64,000 nt of DNA from the NCBI GenBank assembly GCA_010015655.1, contig ML976670.1:510611-574610 (forward strand), in the 5' to 3' direction. Origin of the DNA: Bimuria novae-zelandiae CBS 107.79 (lineage: Eukaryota > Ascomycota > Dothideomycetes > Pleosporales > Didymosphaeriaceae). Of this stretch, positions 46,538 to 58,956 are shown piece after piece (within the stretch, counting starts at the first letter, position 1; each line of letters opens with the position of its first letter). The translations under genes were made by a program, and so were the position numbers. The notes beneath the pieces are model-generated. The model saw only the letters and a program-made list of their open reading frames with translations, had not been told where the DNA came from and did no database searches.

Positions 46538-46583
46538 GGGGTGTTGCATTGACTGACGTGTTGCACTGACTGCCGAGGCACAG
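46538..46583 (-). repeat. Right terminal inverted repeat of the 44458 pogo element
   Basis: Inverted partner of 44458-44503; followed by TA at 46584-46585, which also abuts the next element. Confidence 0.95.
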
Positions 46584-47477
46584 TAACGTGTCCGTGCGCG
46601 TGATGCGCGGATTCGCGTGATGCGCGGGCAACACCAAAAACGCTCCATTAAAAACAAGGCTATAGCACCCCCTACGATTAATATTATTACGAGATTTTTC
46701 TTGCAGGGTAGTAATTTAATAGCTACGATTTATTTGCACTATTTAAATCTATCTGGAAGCTTGACGTCGCGGCCGCTGCGTGTAGATTTGCTCGGGGCAG
46801 CAGATGCGCCCTCTGAGGCCTCCCCAATATCTGCAGCATCCACACCACGTTTCTAACGCTTTCTGCTCTGTAGAGATGGCTGAGAGGCCTTTCTCTTACC
46901 CTTTTAGGATACTTGTAGAGCTTTTTCAGCATCGCGGGCAGACTTCTGGGCAGCGCGCTAAGCAGCCTTTTCAGCCCTCTCCTTCTCCTTCGCCTTCTTA
47001 GCTGCCTCTTGCGCAGCACGCTTTTCCTGCTACATTTTCTCCTTATATAGCTTAGCTACCTTCTTTAGCTTTACTATTTTTACTTTTTAAAGCTACTGCT
47101 GCTTATCTTCCTGCTTTTTAATTAATTAACGATAACGTGCCTCCCTTACTTTTCTTAGTAACTATAAGATAGCCCTACTATAATACTCCTAGCGCTGTTA
47201 AAAGTCTAAAGTTTTACCCTTCTTTTTACGCTTCTTCTTAATAGATAGCGCCTGCCTAAGCCTATTGTTATCATGCTTAAGTAGCTTATTTTTAACAGAT
47301 AGATAGTAGAGTAATTAACGAAGCTTTTTTATATCTTAACTACCCTATTCCTTTACTACTAATTATATAAGCCTATCTATCTTTCTCTAGTCATGATTAC
47401 TAAGCCCTAATAAGGAGTTATCGCCTAATTCTTAATCCTAGGTAAACCTATTAAGGATAGAATTAGGATTAGGTGGC

Positions 47478-48375
47478 TTAGTTAGTTGGTTAGTATTTAT
47501 TTTTTGTCTAGTTAATAGGGATTAAGTCTACTATCTTGCCTCCTAAAGGGCATATACGACGTGCTAAGCTATAGAATTATAGTACTAATATACTACCTTA
47601 GAAAGTATTTCTTGCCTACGCGGGTATTACTACCATTTTAAGCTATAGCTCCCCTTCCTGTTAGGGAGACTAAGCAGTGTATGTATATTAGGGTGAATTC
47701 TTTGTGTATGTTTAGAGGTAGTTTAGTGCTATGAGAAGAAAGAAAAGAAAAGAGTGGATAGGTGTGGAGAGCTAGTGCTCTGTTAAATTAGAGCCGTGGC
47801 TCTGCGCGAAGAGAGCCTTTGTACTAGGCTTGGCGATGCCTATGTTAAAGGAGATAGGTGTAGTAGGAAGGCAGAGCTAGGCCTGTCCTTCTTCTTTATC
47901 CCTAAGAGTCGTATAATATAAGGCTAGGCTGGCTGCCTTGTTTGCGTGTTGTGTTAGGTCAAGGACGCTAATAGTTAGTTTTTAGAGAGCTACGAGTAGC
48001 TCTTGTTATTATAGGTGTTAAGAGCTAGTGCTCTGTTAAATCGTGCCATAGCTCTTCGCATAGAGAGTCTTTATATTTAGGCCTAGTAGGTGCCTATATC
48101 TTGTAAGAGTAAGGAGTGTCACGACTATCTTCTTATCTTAGCTATAGTTGTAGCCTTTAACTAAACGTGAAAATCTGAGCGGCGTATAGGCCATTTTAAA
48201 AAATTTTTAGCTTACTAAGGAGCTAAAAGAGAAAATAGGGTAACGCGCCTGCCACAACGCCTATAGCTAAAAGAGAACGCTAGAAAACAGATTTATAAAG
48301 GCATTTAAGTCGTGTTTTAACGAAAAATTAATAGATATCGACCTTTTGGTGACCTGGAAAAGTTGATGTTTGGTG
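47478..48375 (-). mobile_element. LINE-related non-autonomous unit A (~0.9 kb)
   Basis: On the minus strand its last ~240 bp match the 3' end of the LINE at 49303-55341, and its first ~18 bp (CACCAAACATCAACTTTT) match the LINE 5' end. The middle is unrelated to LINE coding sequence and contains an internal repeat (AGAGCACTAGCTCT, twice). Flanked on both sides by TAGGATTAGGTGG/TAGGATTAGGTAG copies of the target. Probably a SINE-like or deletion derivative moved by the LINE. Confidence 0.7.
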
Positions 48376-48388
48376 TAGGATTAGGTAG

Positions 48389-49288
48389 TTAGTTGGTTAG
48401 TTGGTATTCATTTTTTATCTAGTTAATAGGGATTAAGTCTACTATCTCGCCTCCCGAAGGGCATATACGACGTGCTAAGCTATAGAATTATAGTACTAAT
48501 ATACTACTTTAGAAAGTATTTCTTGCCTGCGCGGATATTACTACTATTTTAAGCTATAGCTCCCCTTCCTGTTAGGGAGACTAAGTAGTGTATGTATATT
48601 AGGGTGAATCTCTTGTGTGTGTTTAGAGGCAGTTTAGTGCTGTGAGAAGAAAGAAAAGGAAAAAGTAGATAGGTGTAGAGAGCTAGTGCTCTATTAAATT
48701 AGAGCCATGGCTCTGCGCGAGGAGAGCCTTTGTACCAGGCTTAGCGATGCCTGTATTAAAGGAGATAGGTGTAGTAGGAAGGCAGAGCCAGGCCTGTCCT
48801 TTTTCTTTATCCCTAAGAGTTATATAATATAAGGCCAGGCTAGCTACCTTGTTTGCGTATTATGTCAGGTTAGGGACGCTAATAGTTAGTCTTTAGAGAG
48901 CTGCGGGTAGCTCTTGTTATTATAGGTGTTAAGAGCTAGTGCTCTATCAAATCGTGCTATAACTCTTCGCATAGAGAGCCTTTGTATTTAGGCCTAGCAG
49001 GTGCCTATATCTTATAAGAGCAAGAAGTGTCACGACTATCTCCTTATCTTAGCTATAGTTATAGCCTTTAACTAAACGTAAAAATCTAAGCGGCGCACAG
49101 GCCATTTTAAAAAGATTTTAGCTTACTAAGGAGCTAAAAGAGAAAATAGGGCAGCGCGCCTGCTATAACGCCTATAGCTAAAAGAAGACGCTAGAAAACA
49201 GATTTACAAAGGTATTTAAGTTATGTTTTAACGAAAAATTAATGGATATCGACCTTTTGGTGACCTGGAAAAGTTGATGTTTAGTGTG
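48389..49288 (-). mobile_element. LINE-related non-autonomous unit B (~0.9 kb)
   Basis: Same structure and length as unit A, with which it is about 90% identical by eye; differences are mostly transitions. Flanked by the same target motif at 48376-48388 and 49289-49302. Confidence 0.7.
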
Positions 49289-49302
49289 TAGGATTAGGTG
49301 GC

Positions 49303-52300
49303 TTGGTTAGTTGGTTGGTTAGTATTCATTTTACGTCTCTTTAATAGGGATTAAGTCCACCATCTCGCCTCCCGAAGGGCATATACGACGTGCTAAGCTA
49401 TGGAATTACAGTACTAACACACTACCCTAGAAAGCATTTCTTACCTGCGCGGGTATTACTACCATTTCGGAACTACAGCTCCCCTTCCAGTTAGGGAGGC
49501 TGAGCGATGTATGTACATTAGGGTGGTTTCCTTGCATTTTGAGGCATCTATGTGCTAAGAGAGAGAGAGAGCGAGTGTGTGTGTGTGTGTGTGTGTGTGT
49601 GTAGGGGGAGGGGAAAGAGAGGAAGAGGGGTAGGGAGTATTATAACTATTATGCTAGACCTAGCTCTTGCTAGGTACTATATTACTTATTGCTATTACAG
49701 GGCTGCAGGAGCTAGCGGGGACAAATCTTAGTGTAGTACTATATAAGTTAGGTAAAGGCTTTAAAGGCCTCTAGATCCCCTAGCAGCACCGCAGTATACG
49801 CCAGGCCGTTAGCCTGGCTGGATAGTAGTGTAGGTAGTCGAAGTAGCTATCTACTAAGGGCCCCTAGGGTCTTACGGCAGAGCGCAAGGTGCTTTAGTGT
49901 CTTATCCTATCTATATAAGTAGATAAGGTTTGCATCCTTGTAGTTGTACTTTTAGTGGTACCAGGCAAAATTCCTATGTCTAGACCGGATAGAAAGCAGT
50001 CTGGCTAGGATAGCTCTTAGTAAGTCTAGTTCCTTTAGACTGTTGCGTGGTGCATAGTCTAGGTGCCAGCTTTTATACTATCTAGAGAGTTTGTTCTTTT
50101 TGTCAGACCACTAGATCTACTATATGTGTTATAATGTCTTGCGGGCCATTGTCTTAATACCTAAGAGTATAGGTAGAGCAGCTTTACCTGTTAGGGGTAA
50201 TAGGTGTTAGGCTTCTAGGTTAGCTAATCTGTCTACTGCCTTATTTCCTTTAATGCCTAGGTGTCTAGGGGCCTATTTGATAGAGACGTCGTGAGTCTCT
50301 ATAGCGCTATGGCACTCTAAAAAGGCCTATTAAGAGGTAGGGGGTGAATTGCCCCTTAGGCACTATATAACTAAGGTGCTGTCTATACATAGCTAAATTT
50401 AATAGGTATTAAACTCTAGTTATCTTATAGTGTGCTAGAAGCCTCTCTATGCTCTTACTGCCTTAGCGTTAAAGACGTGCGAGGTAGAGTTAAGTAACCC
50501 GCGTCTAGTCTATAGTTGCTTTCTGTTCTAATACACTATAAAGCTATAGGTTACCCGCTTTTCTCCTTCCTTTATGTACTATTCAGAGCCATCTGAGAAG
50601 ATAGTCACGTCTAGTAGTGGGAGATAGGCCTACTATATATTAAAAGCCTTAGCTGTAGTCTTCTTGTCTATGCTAAGCGTTGGGTTAGTTCGGCAGCTAG
50701 TTAAGTAGTAAGGGGCTGTAAGTGTAGTCCTAAGGATCTCTAGTAGAAGAGATACTATCTGTTAGACTTTTGTCTTAACTCGCTGGGGTTGTCCAGTTTT
50801 TACGCCCTTGTTTACTATATGTACTAATGTGCGCCTAGTGAGAGGATAGTCTGCATTTATAGTTTGTAAGTAGGTTATAAATCTAAGTTTAGCTTCCTCT
50901 AGTGCTACTGCTGCAGATAGTAGTCTAGCGTCTTAAAAGAGTGTAGCTATAGGGGTTGTTCTCTACGCTAGTAGAATGCCCCTTACTACTATAGCTAGTG
51001 TCTTATCTATAGTAGCTATGTGCTATCTAATGTAAGCGCTAACCTCTTAAGGCCTGCCTGGTTTAAGTGTATGTGGCTGTTTAGTGCGGCCTCTGTACCA
51101 GCATTCAGTCCTATACAGAAGCGACGGGTATACACAGGCAATAGTAGCCTTGCGGAGGGAGCTAGCTAGTGGTCTATAGGTAGTCCTGGCCAGACTGCGA
51201 ATATAATAGGCTACCCTAGTAGCTTTTACAGTGCGTGTAGCTATATGTCGTCTAAAGGTAAGTCTGCGGTCAAACCACACTCCTAACTAACGTAGGGCTG
51301 GCTGGCTATGCTCTCTACTTAGGAGGATAGGGTAGATCGTAAGCTACTTATCTATAATACATAGTAGTGCGTAGCTGCTTCGCTATCTAGTTAGGTGTAT
51401 TATTTCCTACTTTTCTAGGGTAAAGGTAACTTTATTAGCCTCGCCCCATGCTCTAATCTGCCTTAAATCTAATGCTAGGAGCTCGACGTTATTGTCTATA
51501 GAGTGTAAAGCCTAGTATAGACATATGTCGTCTGCATATCCAAACCTCCGTTCTATGTCTATAGATAGTAGCTCTGCTAGGTACAGTGTATATAGGACAG
51601 GGGAGAGAGGCGAGTCTTAGGGTGTGCTATAGGTGACAGGGTAGCTAAGGGTAGTGACCTGTCTAAGGCGGACCCGAACCCTCTGGTTAGTGAGGAATAA
51701 GTCTATAAAGAGCATGGTCCTTTGTGGCTAGCCTTGTTGGGCCATCCGGTGTAGCAGGCGGTTCTTAAGGAGCGCATTAAAGGCGCCTTAAATATCTAGG
51801 GTGACTATAGTAACATGCTTTCTAAGTACCCATGCTGCTTTAGTGTTGTAGGTGAACGCTGTAGTAAGGTCTACTATAAAGCGCTTTAGAAGGGCGCCGC
51901 CATGCTGGGGGCTAAGGATCTTATGTGTTATAGCGGTCTACGTAATTTGTCTAGCTACTATTCGTTTAAGTCCCTTTTTAATGCAAGAGAGAAGCGCTAT
52001 AGGTCTCTAAGAGCGGGGTAATATTTAGTCTATCTTCCTTATCTTTAGTATTATTACTACTTTGGCAAGCTTCTACTGTGCTAGGAAGTAGTTAAGCTTA
52101 AGGCATCGCTAGAAGATTCTTCGTATAAGTTCCCTAACCTAAGCCTAGCAGGCACGGAGTAGTCGCATAGTAGAGCGGTTAGTGCCTAGTGAGGTGCTCG
52201 AGACCCCTACTATGTTTCGTTTAGTTTCCTCTAGTGAGATGTGTGTGCTCCACGGGAGGGCATCTGCATTCTCCTAGTCTGGGTAGTGTCTAAGGTCATC

Positions 52301-55300
52301 CTTTGCTATGTACTAATTAAGGACTTCCTCTCTAAGAGCCTCTGCCTTCTCTAGGGGGTCTGATATTGTCCTGTTATTCACGATAAAAGGAGTGTCCTAG
52401 TTCTCTAGTATAAGCTTGTGCTAGGCAATAATCTTAAACAAGTCCTTATTATCCTTAGTATTATTAATAACATGCCTCTAGTACTGCCTCTTAGCCTATT
52501 AGACGGTAGTCTTAAAGGCCTGTCTCTCCTCTAGTAGACTGCCAGAGCAGAGCAGCCTAGCATGTTTATAGGCCTAGTAGGCAGTTTTGCACTCCTTAGT
52601 CCACTATAGTGTAGCGCGGCCTTCCTTGCGGTTAAGCTTGCCTGCTGTCTGTACAGAGTGCTGTATAGTCTCTGTGAGTAGCGTGACGCATTCCTCTAGC
52701 TATGCTGTATCCTGTGTTGCAAGCGGGTCTAGGATATTCTAGACACTTATTTCTACCAGCCTAGTAAATTTAGGTAGGCTTGCCTCGGGGACTTTATAGT
52801 GGTACTATTCTAGATGCGGAGTGCCTGGTGTAGAGAGAGGGACAGAGGTTACTATTATCTTATAGTCTAAGCCGCTGTGCATGCTAGCATTAATAGCAGA
52901 CTAGGCAAATAAGATATTAAAGAAGGTAAGGTTAAGGATATAGCTAGCGTAGTATGTTAGCTACCCTAGCACACTAATATAGTCTATAGACGCGTTAGCG
53001 GCCTATTTAGCTAGCTCTACACCTCCGTTGGCTATAGTAGTAGTAGGCTTAAAGGATTTATGTCTAGCGTTAAAGTCTCCTCCTATAAGGCAGAGTTGAG
53101 GGGGTATAAGATATATGACGTATTAGATAACGTGTAGGGTGTGTGGCTATCTATAGCAGTTAAGTATTGCCACTCTATTTACTACAGCCTATAGCATGTC
53201 TAGGTAGTTGAGGCTCTCTCTAGCCTGGTATCGTAGGTGGCATCCTTTGCGGATGTAGGTCATCACCCTAGGGCGGGCTGAGCCTGGTGTGTTAGGGCTG
53301 TCCCAGGTGCTGATGGGTGCTAGGTGTGTGAAACCAAGGTGGGTGGAAGTTCTTAAGTTAGCATATGTGAAGGGCTCTTAAACACATATAATATCTATAC
53401 CCTTTTAAAACGCCACCTCTAGTATTGTGATGTGCCAAGGTGAGCTCCTACTAACATTAGCCTAGCATACACGTAGTTATTTACTTAACAGGCTAGGCTA
53501 TTAATGCCTAGTGTTGGCTAGGATGTTATAAGGGTGTTCTAGTATAATAATGGCGGGTTATCGCTTATGCTAGCGTCTTCCCTCTCTAAGGTAGACGGGT
53601 TAGTGTAAATAGTTAATTATAGACGAATGCTGCCGGCAGACAGTTGTTCTACATTAAGGCTCCTCTGGCCTATAGCGGCCCGTCTTGGTCTCTTTTCTCT
53701 GCCAGTAGTAGAGGAGGATGCATAGGAGGCAGTAGTTATGGGAGGTGTAGCCCTGCTTTCTCCTTCTTGCCTCTGGGCAGAAAGGTGGGAAGGCACTATC
53801 TCTAATACCTCTATAAGAGGAGCCTTAGGCTGAAGTGTTGCCTGTTTAAGGGCTACTTTAACTATCCTATAGAGGTGCTGCTGTGCTATTTTGCCTGCGC
53901 GACGGATAGCCTTTAGCTTAGTCTTTATAGGCTTAGTAATATATCTGTTAACCTGGCGAGGAGCTGCCGGGCAGTTGGTGTAACTAGCTAGATAAGGGCT
54001 ATAATAGTTAGCACACATAGCTTTATGGGCGTAACTGTCTCCGTACTATCCTTGGTGTCTATCCGTGCGGTCCCCGCAGTGTGCATAGCGGGCTACTCGG
54101 GTACAGCGGGCAGCGTTGCAGTAGCCCTAGCAGCCTGGGTTATGTCGCTGTATGGTGGGATGCTTATAGATTTCCTTCGAGAATTGGCTGGTGCCAAAGA
54201 GCCGGAACGAGCGGACTAGCTCCTTGTATAAAACAATCTAGGTAATAAGGCCATACTAATTCGCCCTATGTTGTAAGGTCCTATAACTAACTAGCTACTT
54301 ACCTGTTTGCGAGCAGACCTCTTCCTTTACTAGCTAGGTAGTAGTTAGTAGTTCTGTGCTATCTAGGGTCTAGAAAGAGCTAGGTACTCCTTGTACTGCG
54401 TAGTTAGTCTAGCGTTCTAGGATCCTCACCGCGTCTCCGTCTAGCGCTCTTACTAGAAGTTCCTGGTTTTCTTAAGTTAGAAGTTGGCCCCGAATGTTCT
54501 TATTTGCTGGGGTAATCGCCTAGCCTGTGTTAATTGGTGATGTAGTAGGTATATCTTTAAGGGTAAGTCCTGCTATACTCTTGCATATTGCCTGCCTTAC
54601 TATAAAGGGTAAGGGTTGTTGCAGTCGCATTGCCGGGTTAGAAATAGCTACGAATATTTAATTATCTTCTTTTAGCTTAGCGGGCGGGTTAGGCCGGGGC
54701 CTAGCAGGGATTAGGGGTTAACTACCACCCCTATCTAAGATCTAGGGGTCTCTGGCTACGTCCGCCTAAGAGCGGCGTCCTAACTCTTAGCTCTTAGGGT
54801 TGCTGTGACTAGTGTCGCTGCTCTAGTGGGAGCTAGGGGGGGAGTTGCTTAAGGAGAGCAAGGTTAGAGCCTAGATAACTCTTTACTATAGCTCCTTAGT
54901 AATCTTAGCCTCTTAAGGGTTAGTGTAGCTCTTTGCGTGTTGGTCTACCGTTGCTGCAAAAGCTATAGTAATAGTATTCTATAGCTAGGCAATCTGCTAA
55001 GTCTCGGTGATGTGGCGTTAGACAGTATTAGAGACGCGAGGTTTGGGAGCGCCCCTACTAGGGTTCTAGCTACTTAGAAGGGGTGCACGGTGATGCATGT
55101 CCTCTTAGGGCTATCTTAGGGCGCGTGTATAAAGCTGCTGAGGGATCACAGGGTCTGGGGACCCTGTGTGCTGGGAGGAGGGAGACTCTGCTATCCTAAC
55201 AAGCTCCTTTGCGCGTCTGCGCGGAGGGCTAGGCGGACGTTAGAGGTACTCCTAGAATTAGCGTAGTGAGCTTGTTTAGTTGCTGGGATTATTAGGGTCT

Positions 55301-55341
55301 TTAGAGAGGATATCTAAAAATCGAAAAGTTGGTGTTTGGTG
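49303..55341 (-). mobile_element. Tad1-like non-LTR retrotransposon (LINE), degraded
   Basis: Minus-strand order from 55341: an ORF1 region with a degraded cysteine/histidine knuckle stretch (ARYAHCGDRTDRH near 54080, then MCANYYSPYLASYTNCPAAP at 54018-53959). An ORF2 endonuclease region follows over about 53500-52600. Reverse transcriptase has FGYADDICLY with the catalytic YADD at 51527-51538. The thumb (WFDRRLTFRRHI..LLYRTECWYRG) lies at 51047-51280, then an RNase H-like part runs to about 50200. A 3' UTR ends in TTAG/GTTGG-type simple sequence near 49303. Flanked by the 14-bp TAGGATTAGGTGGC (49289-49302 and 55342-55355). Hundreds of TAG/TAA triplets show it is dead. Confidence 0.88.
49557..49602. 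repeat. (GA)n(GT)14 microsatellite in the LINE 3' region
   Basis: A run of GA dinucleotides followed by 14 GT units at 49575-49602. Confidence 0.95.
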
Positions 55342-56557
55342 TAGGATTAGGTGGCGATATGCCTGTGGCTCTAAAAGAGCTAAGGATAGTTGATTCCTTA
55401 AAAGAGGCCTTCCACGCATTCTAGAATAGTGGGAAGAAGTTGCCTTTAGTGATAGAAGCTAAGCCCTAGCTTCTATAAAGGTAATTTAATAGCTCTGCTA
55501 AGTAGGCTGTTAACAAAGGCTTAAACATCGCAACATTAAGTAGCTAAAGCATATAAGTTAAATAAGGAGGCAGAATAGCAAGCAGGATCTTATTCTAATT
55601 ATAGTAGTTAATAAAGTCTATAGTAATATAGGAGCTATAGCCGTCTAGGATTAAAAGTTAATATAATTGTCGAGCCTTCTTTTTTATACAGCGATTAAAC
55701 ACCTGCTTAAGCCAGGCAAGTCTAATATCGTTGTTTGTCTAGCCAGAGGATGATAAGGTAATAAAGACTTTATAATATCCTGCCTTAATATCCTCTACCT
55801 AGCTTGATTGGATGCCCTTGTTGGCAGCCTTATAGATAAGGCTTGGCGGTAGAGCTGATCCATTAGCGCAGATACATGCCAGGAGCGTGATCTATGCGCG
55901 ATTGCTATCTTAGAGTAATGCTCTAACCTCCTTCTTCTCCCACATTCGTCTGCTGAATATTCTCTTTAATCTACTAATAATACCAATCAGGACGCCTTTT
56001 TTATCTATATTATAGATATAACGAGGATCTATACGATATTGATTTATCTTGCTGTGTAGAAGGTTAAAATAGAGGCGATATTTATCTACTAAATTAGCGT
56101 TGTGGCGATTGCTGTCTATCCCGACGGTCTATTACGAGATAAGATAAATACTGTATTAGTTAATAAAGCGGGTAACCCAGCTCTCGCTAACTAGCTCCTT
56201 TGCTATTATTAAGGCAAAGTTCCGTATTATCTCTCTAGTAGGAGGTATATGTCTTTCTGTGAGTCTTTTAATATATCGTACAAGCTCCTCCTCTTGCTAT
56301 AGGGTGAGCTTTTGCTAGCTAGAGTTCTTGACTTGTGTAGGGCGCGTTATTCCTCTATGCCTTCGGATCAATGTAGACCGTATAACACCATATTTAGCAA
56401 CAGTTTTTGTGTACAAGAAAGTTTCGCCTAGCTTTAACAATTTAATATTATTAATTATAGCTTAAATTAGATCTATATTAGTAGAGTTGTCGCGTGTTAA
56501 AGTTGAGGGTGTTTTAGTGTTGCCCGCGCATCACGCATCACGCGCACGGACACGTTA

Positions 56558-56846
56558 TCGGTGATTCTAGAAATACCTGCTCGACCCACTTAAGGCGTAT
56601 TTCTCATCAGACTACGCGTATTTTCTGTTCTAGTCTCCTTTTTTTCGCTTTTCTCTCCACCACACAAGGAACTTTGGATAATAATATACTAAAAGTAGAT
56701 AAAGGGCTTCTATAGAGTTATAAGTACCCCCCTTAAATTTTTTAGAAGATTTAAGTTTTTTGCGTTCAAGAAAATACAAGAAAAGGAAGGATTGACGATG
56801 ACTGGCTGGCTCTGTGGGTCGAGCAGGTATTTCCGAAACGATAATA
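56558..56846. other. Spacer between pogo elements with a 19-bp inverted repeat
   Basis: GAAATACCTGCTCGACCCA at 56570-56588 is perfectly inverted at 56815-56833, enclosing ~226 bp of A/T-rich sequence. It may be a very short inverted-repeat element or a host hairpin. No coding potential. Confidence 0.6.
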
Positions 56847-56898
56847 ACGTGCACGGACAGCTCATGCCCGGAGACACCTCGTGCCCCGCCGAACACCA
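56847..56898 (+). repeat. Left 52-bp terminal inverted repeat
   Basis: Perfect inverted match to 58905-58956. Confidence 0.96.
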
Positions 56899-58904
56899 AG
56901 CCGCGTCTCAACACCACAACTTTAACAGACTATAACGCTATAGCTATGGCACCTATTAATAATGTAATTAAAGATTTAAAATCGCGTAATCTAGAAGAAT
57001 ACTTTACGTTAAGGGAAGTTACTAAGAAATACGAGGTTAACCGCTTAACGCTGGGGCGAAGGTGGAGAGGCGTAATAGCGTCTTAGGAGGATAAATACTT
57101 AAATTAATAAGCTCTTAACTAATAACAAGAGCTAGAGCTTATATAATATATTATAAAGCTTATAAAGAGAGGCCTTCCTCCTACAAGAGAGATAATTAGG
57201 AATTTCTTATCTAAAGTAGCCTATTAGTAGCTAAGCGATTGATAGGTTTCTTGCTTTATTACTAGACACTAGATCTATATAATCTTAAAGTGGACCACCG
57301 CTATAGATTGTGTTCGCTACCTGGCTAATTCTAAGTTAAAATACCGTCTCTATTTCGAGCTACTGCATTAAAAGATCACTGAATATCACCTTAAGGCTTG
57401 AGATATATATAATATGGATAAGAAGGGCTTCTTAATTGGCTTAATAAGCAAAAGTAAGAGGATATTTAGCAAGCGTTAATAAGAGAAGAAGGAGGTTTAA
57501 GTATTTTTTTTAGAATAGATTACGCAAGTTCTTAATACTCCTAGCCTGCTACTATGCTAATAGGAGCTTGCTGCCTCTAAGCCTTATTTACGTAGCTAAA
57601 AAAGGAGCTATATAATTAAGTTAGGTAGAGGATATTAAGGCAGGAGAACATAAGGTCTTTGTCTTATTATCTTTAATAGGCTAGTTAAACAACGACATAG
57701 GCCTAGCTTGACTAGAGCAGGTGTTTAATTACTATATAAAGTAGCGATTAAGGAGATGGCGATTGCTTATCCTTAATAGCTATAGATCTTATGTCACGAT
57801 AGAGTTTATTAACTACTATAATTGCCACAGGATCCTCCTTATAATCCTTCCCCCCTATTTAACTTATACGCTCTAGCCACTTAACATAGTGCTATTTAAG
57901 CCTCTCTCTTAAGCTTACTCTAACGAGCTTACTAACTATCTCTATAAGGCTTAAGGTCTTATTCTAATTAAGAAAGGAGACTTCTTCCTACTCTTCTAGA
58001 GCGCCTGGATATCCTCCTTCACGGAGAGCCTTATATTAAAGGCCTTTAAAGCTACTAGGATTTAGCCTATAGATGCCAACGTTATCCTCTGTAGATTTGC
58101 TAGCACGCCAGAAGCTAAAAGAAGCTTATTATTAAGGCTCTCTAATTATAATTAGAGAAAGATAGATCAATTAGTTTAAGCTACTATTACTAATAGCTAT
58201 TAGTATAAGGCAAGAAAGCTACGTTTAAGCGTTTACTATCTCTTTGTTTAGAATAAGCTTTTAAAGCATAAGAATAAGGGCTTAAAGGAGGCTCTTTAAT
58301 ATAAAAAGAAGCACAAGAAGAAGGGTAAAGCTCTTAACCTTTAATAGCGCTAAAAATATTATAATAGCGCTGTCTACTAGTCTCCTCGCAAGCTACGTGA
58401 GGCTCGAGCTAAAGAAGTAGTACGGGAGCGAGATAAAATAGAGGAAAAACTTTAAAAAGTATAGGCTAAGAAGTAGTGCGAGGAGGCTTAACTATAGTAT
58501 TAAGTTAAGCTTAAAGAAAAGCGTGTAGAGAGGCAAAGGCTTAAAGAGATAAGGGAGGTTAAGTAAGCTAAAAAAGTAGCTAAACGCGCGCGTAAAGTTA
58601 AAGCTTAATACTAAAAAAAAGCTATCTAATAAGCTTAAAAACGTAAGCAACTAGCCTTATAAGTAATTTTATTAAGTAATAAGCGTTAGAAATACGCTAG
58701 CGCTGCTTACGCTAGTATTTAAGCTTAAAATAAGCTATTTACTACTCTACCTAAAGTTACATTACGTAGCCGCAATATTAAGCTCCTAAGTAAATATAAT
58801 TAGTTTAGATTAATCGCAAGAGTCAATATAGTGCTTTACTAGAAAATCTCATGATAATAGCTATTGTACGTGGCTCAGTAGCCTCACTTTTGAAGTGGTG
58901 GATA

Positions 58905-58956
58905 TGGTGTTCGGCGGGGCACGAGGTGTCTCCGGGCATGAGCTGTCCGTGCACGT
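58905..58956 (-). repeat. Right 52-bp terminal inverted repeat
   Basis: Perfect inverted match to 56847-56898; next to TA at 58957-58958. Confidence 0.96.

Larger units (their letters stand above)
44458..46583 (+). mobile_element. Pogo/Fot1-like DNA transposon, complete ends, dead transposase
   Basis: 2126 bp with terminal inverted repeats 44458-44503 and 46538-46583 (46 bp, one mismatch) flanked by TA on both sides. The transposase begins at the ATG near 44545 (MDPIKAAITAIE, FSYRKIAKEYGVALSTLTRR: a psq/CENP-B helix-turn-helix). It continues with RQMIQSF, then after a TAG with VDRFVRRHPES, IYNMDEKGCLLG, LLILDSHRSHVT and LLAIYPPHSTHTLQPLDV (DDE catalytic core), and ends in a charged tail. Stops are frequent after about 45110. 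The first half is markedly less degraded than that of the other two island elements. Confidence 0.93.
46586..56555 (-). mobile_element. Pogo/Fot1-like transposon split by nested LINE insertions
   Basis: Ends 46586-46634 and 56517-56555 form imperfect inverted repeats (the left copy carries about 8 extra bases) flanked by TA at 46584-46585 and 56556-56557. The minus-strand transposase starts near 56470 (AKYGVIRSTLIRRHRGI, IYNIDKKGVLIG, LLAILPPYLTYML). It reads up to GISPPNP at 55356, is interrupted by 7.9 kb of LINE-type sequence, and resumes at 47477, running to GRDVKLPDRFK near 46745. Joined length without the insertions is about 2.1 kb, equal to its neighbours. It is heavily RIP-degraded. 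The C-terminal 575 bp is the same family as 1-573. Confidence 0.9.
56847..58956 (+). mobile_element. Pogo/Fot1-like DNA transposon, complete ends, dead
   Basis: 2110 bp with perfect 52-bp terminal inverted repeats (56847-56898 and 58905-58956) flanked by TA at 56845-56846 and 58957-58958. The transposase starts near 56946 (MAPINNVIKDLKSRN, LREVTKKYEVNRLTLGRRWRG). It continues with a DDE core full of stops (IYNMDKKGFLIGL near 57408, then LLILNSYRSYVTIEFI) and a long Lys/Arg-rich tail. It is a different subfamily from 44458-46583 by its ends, but has the same architecture. Confidence 0.93.

Noticed and set aside
49500..55300. Clustered palindromic or CRISPR-like repeats
   Set aside because: The TAG/CTA repetitiveness is RIP-driven base composition in a LINE, not spaced repeats.
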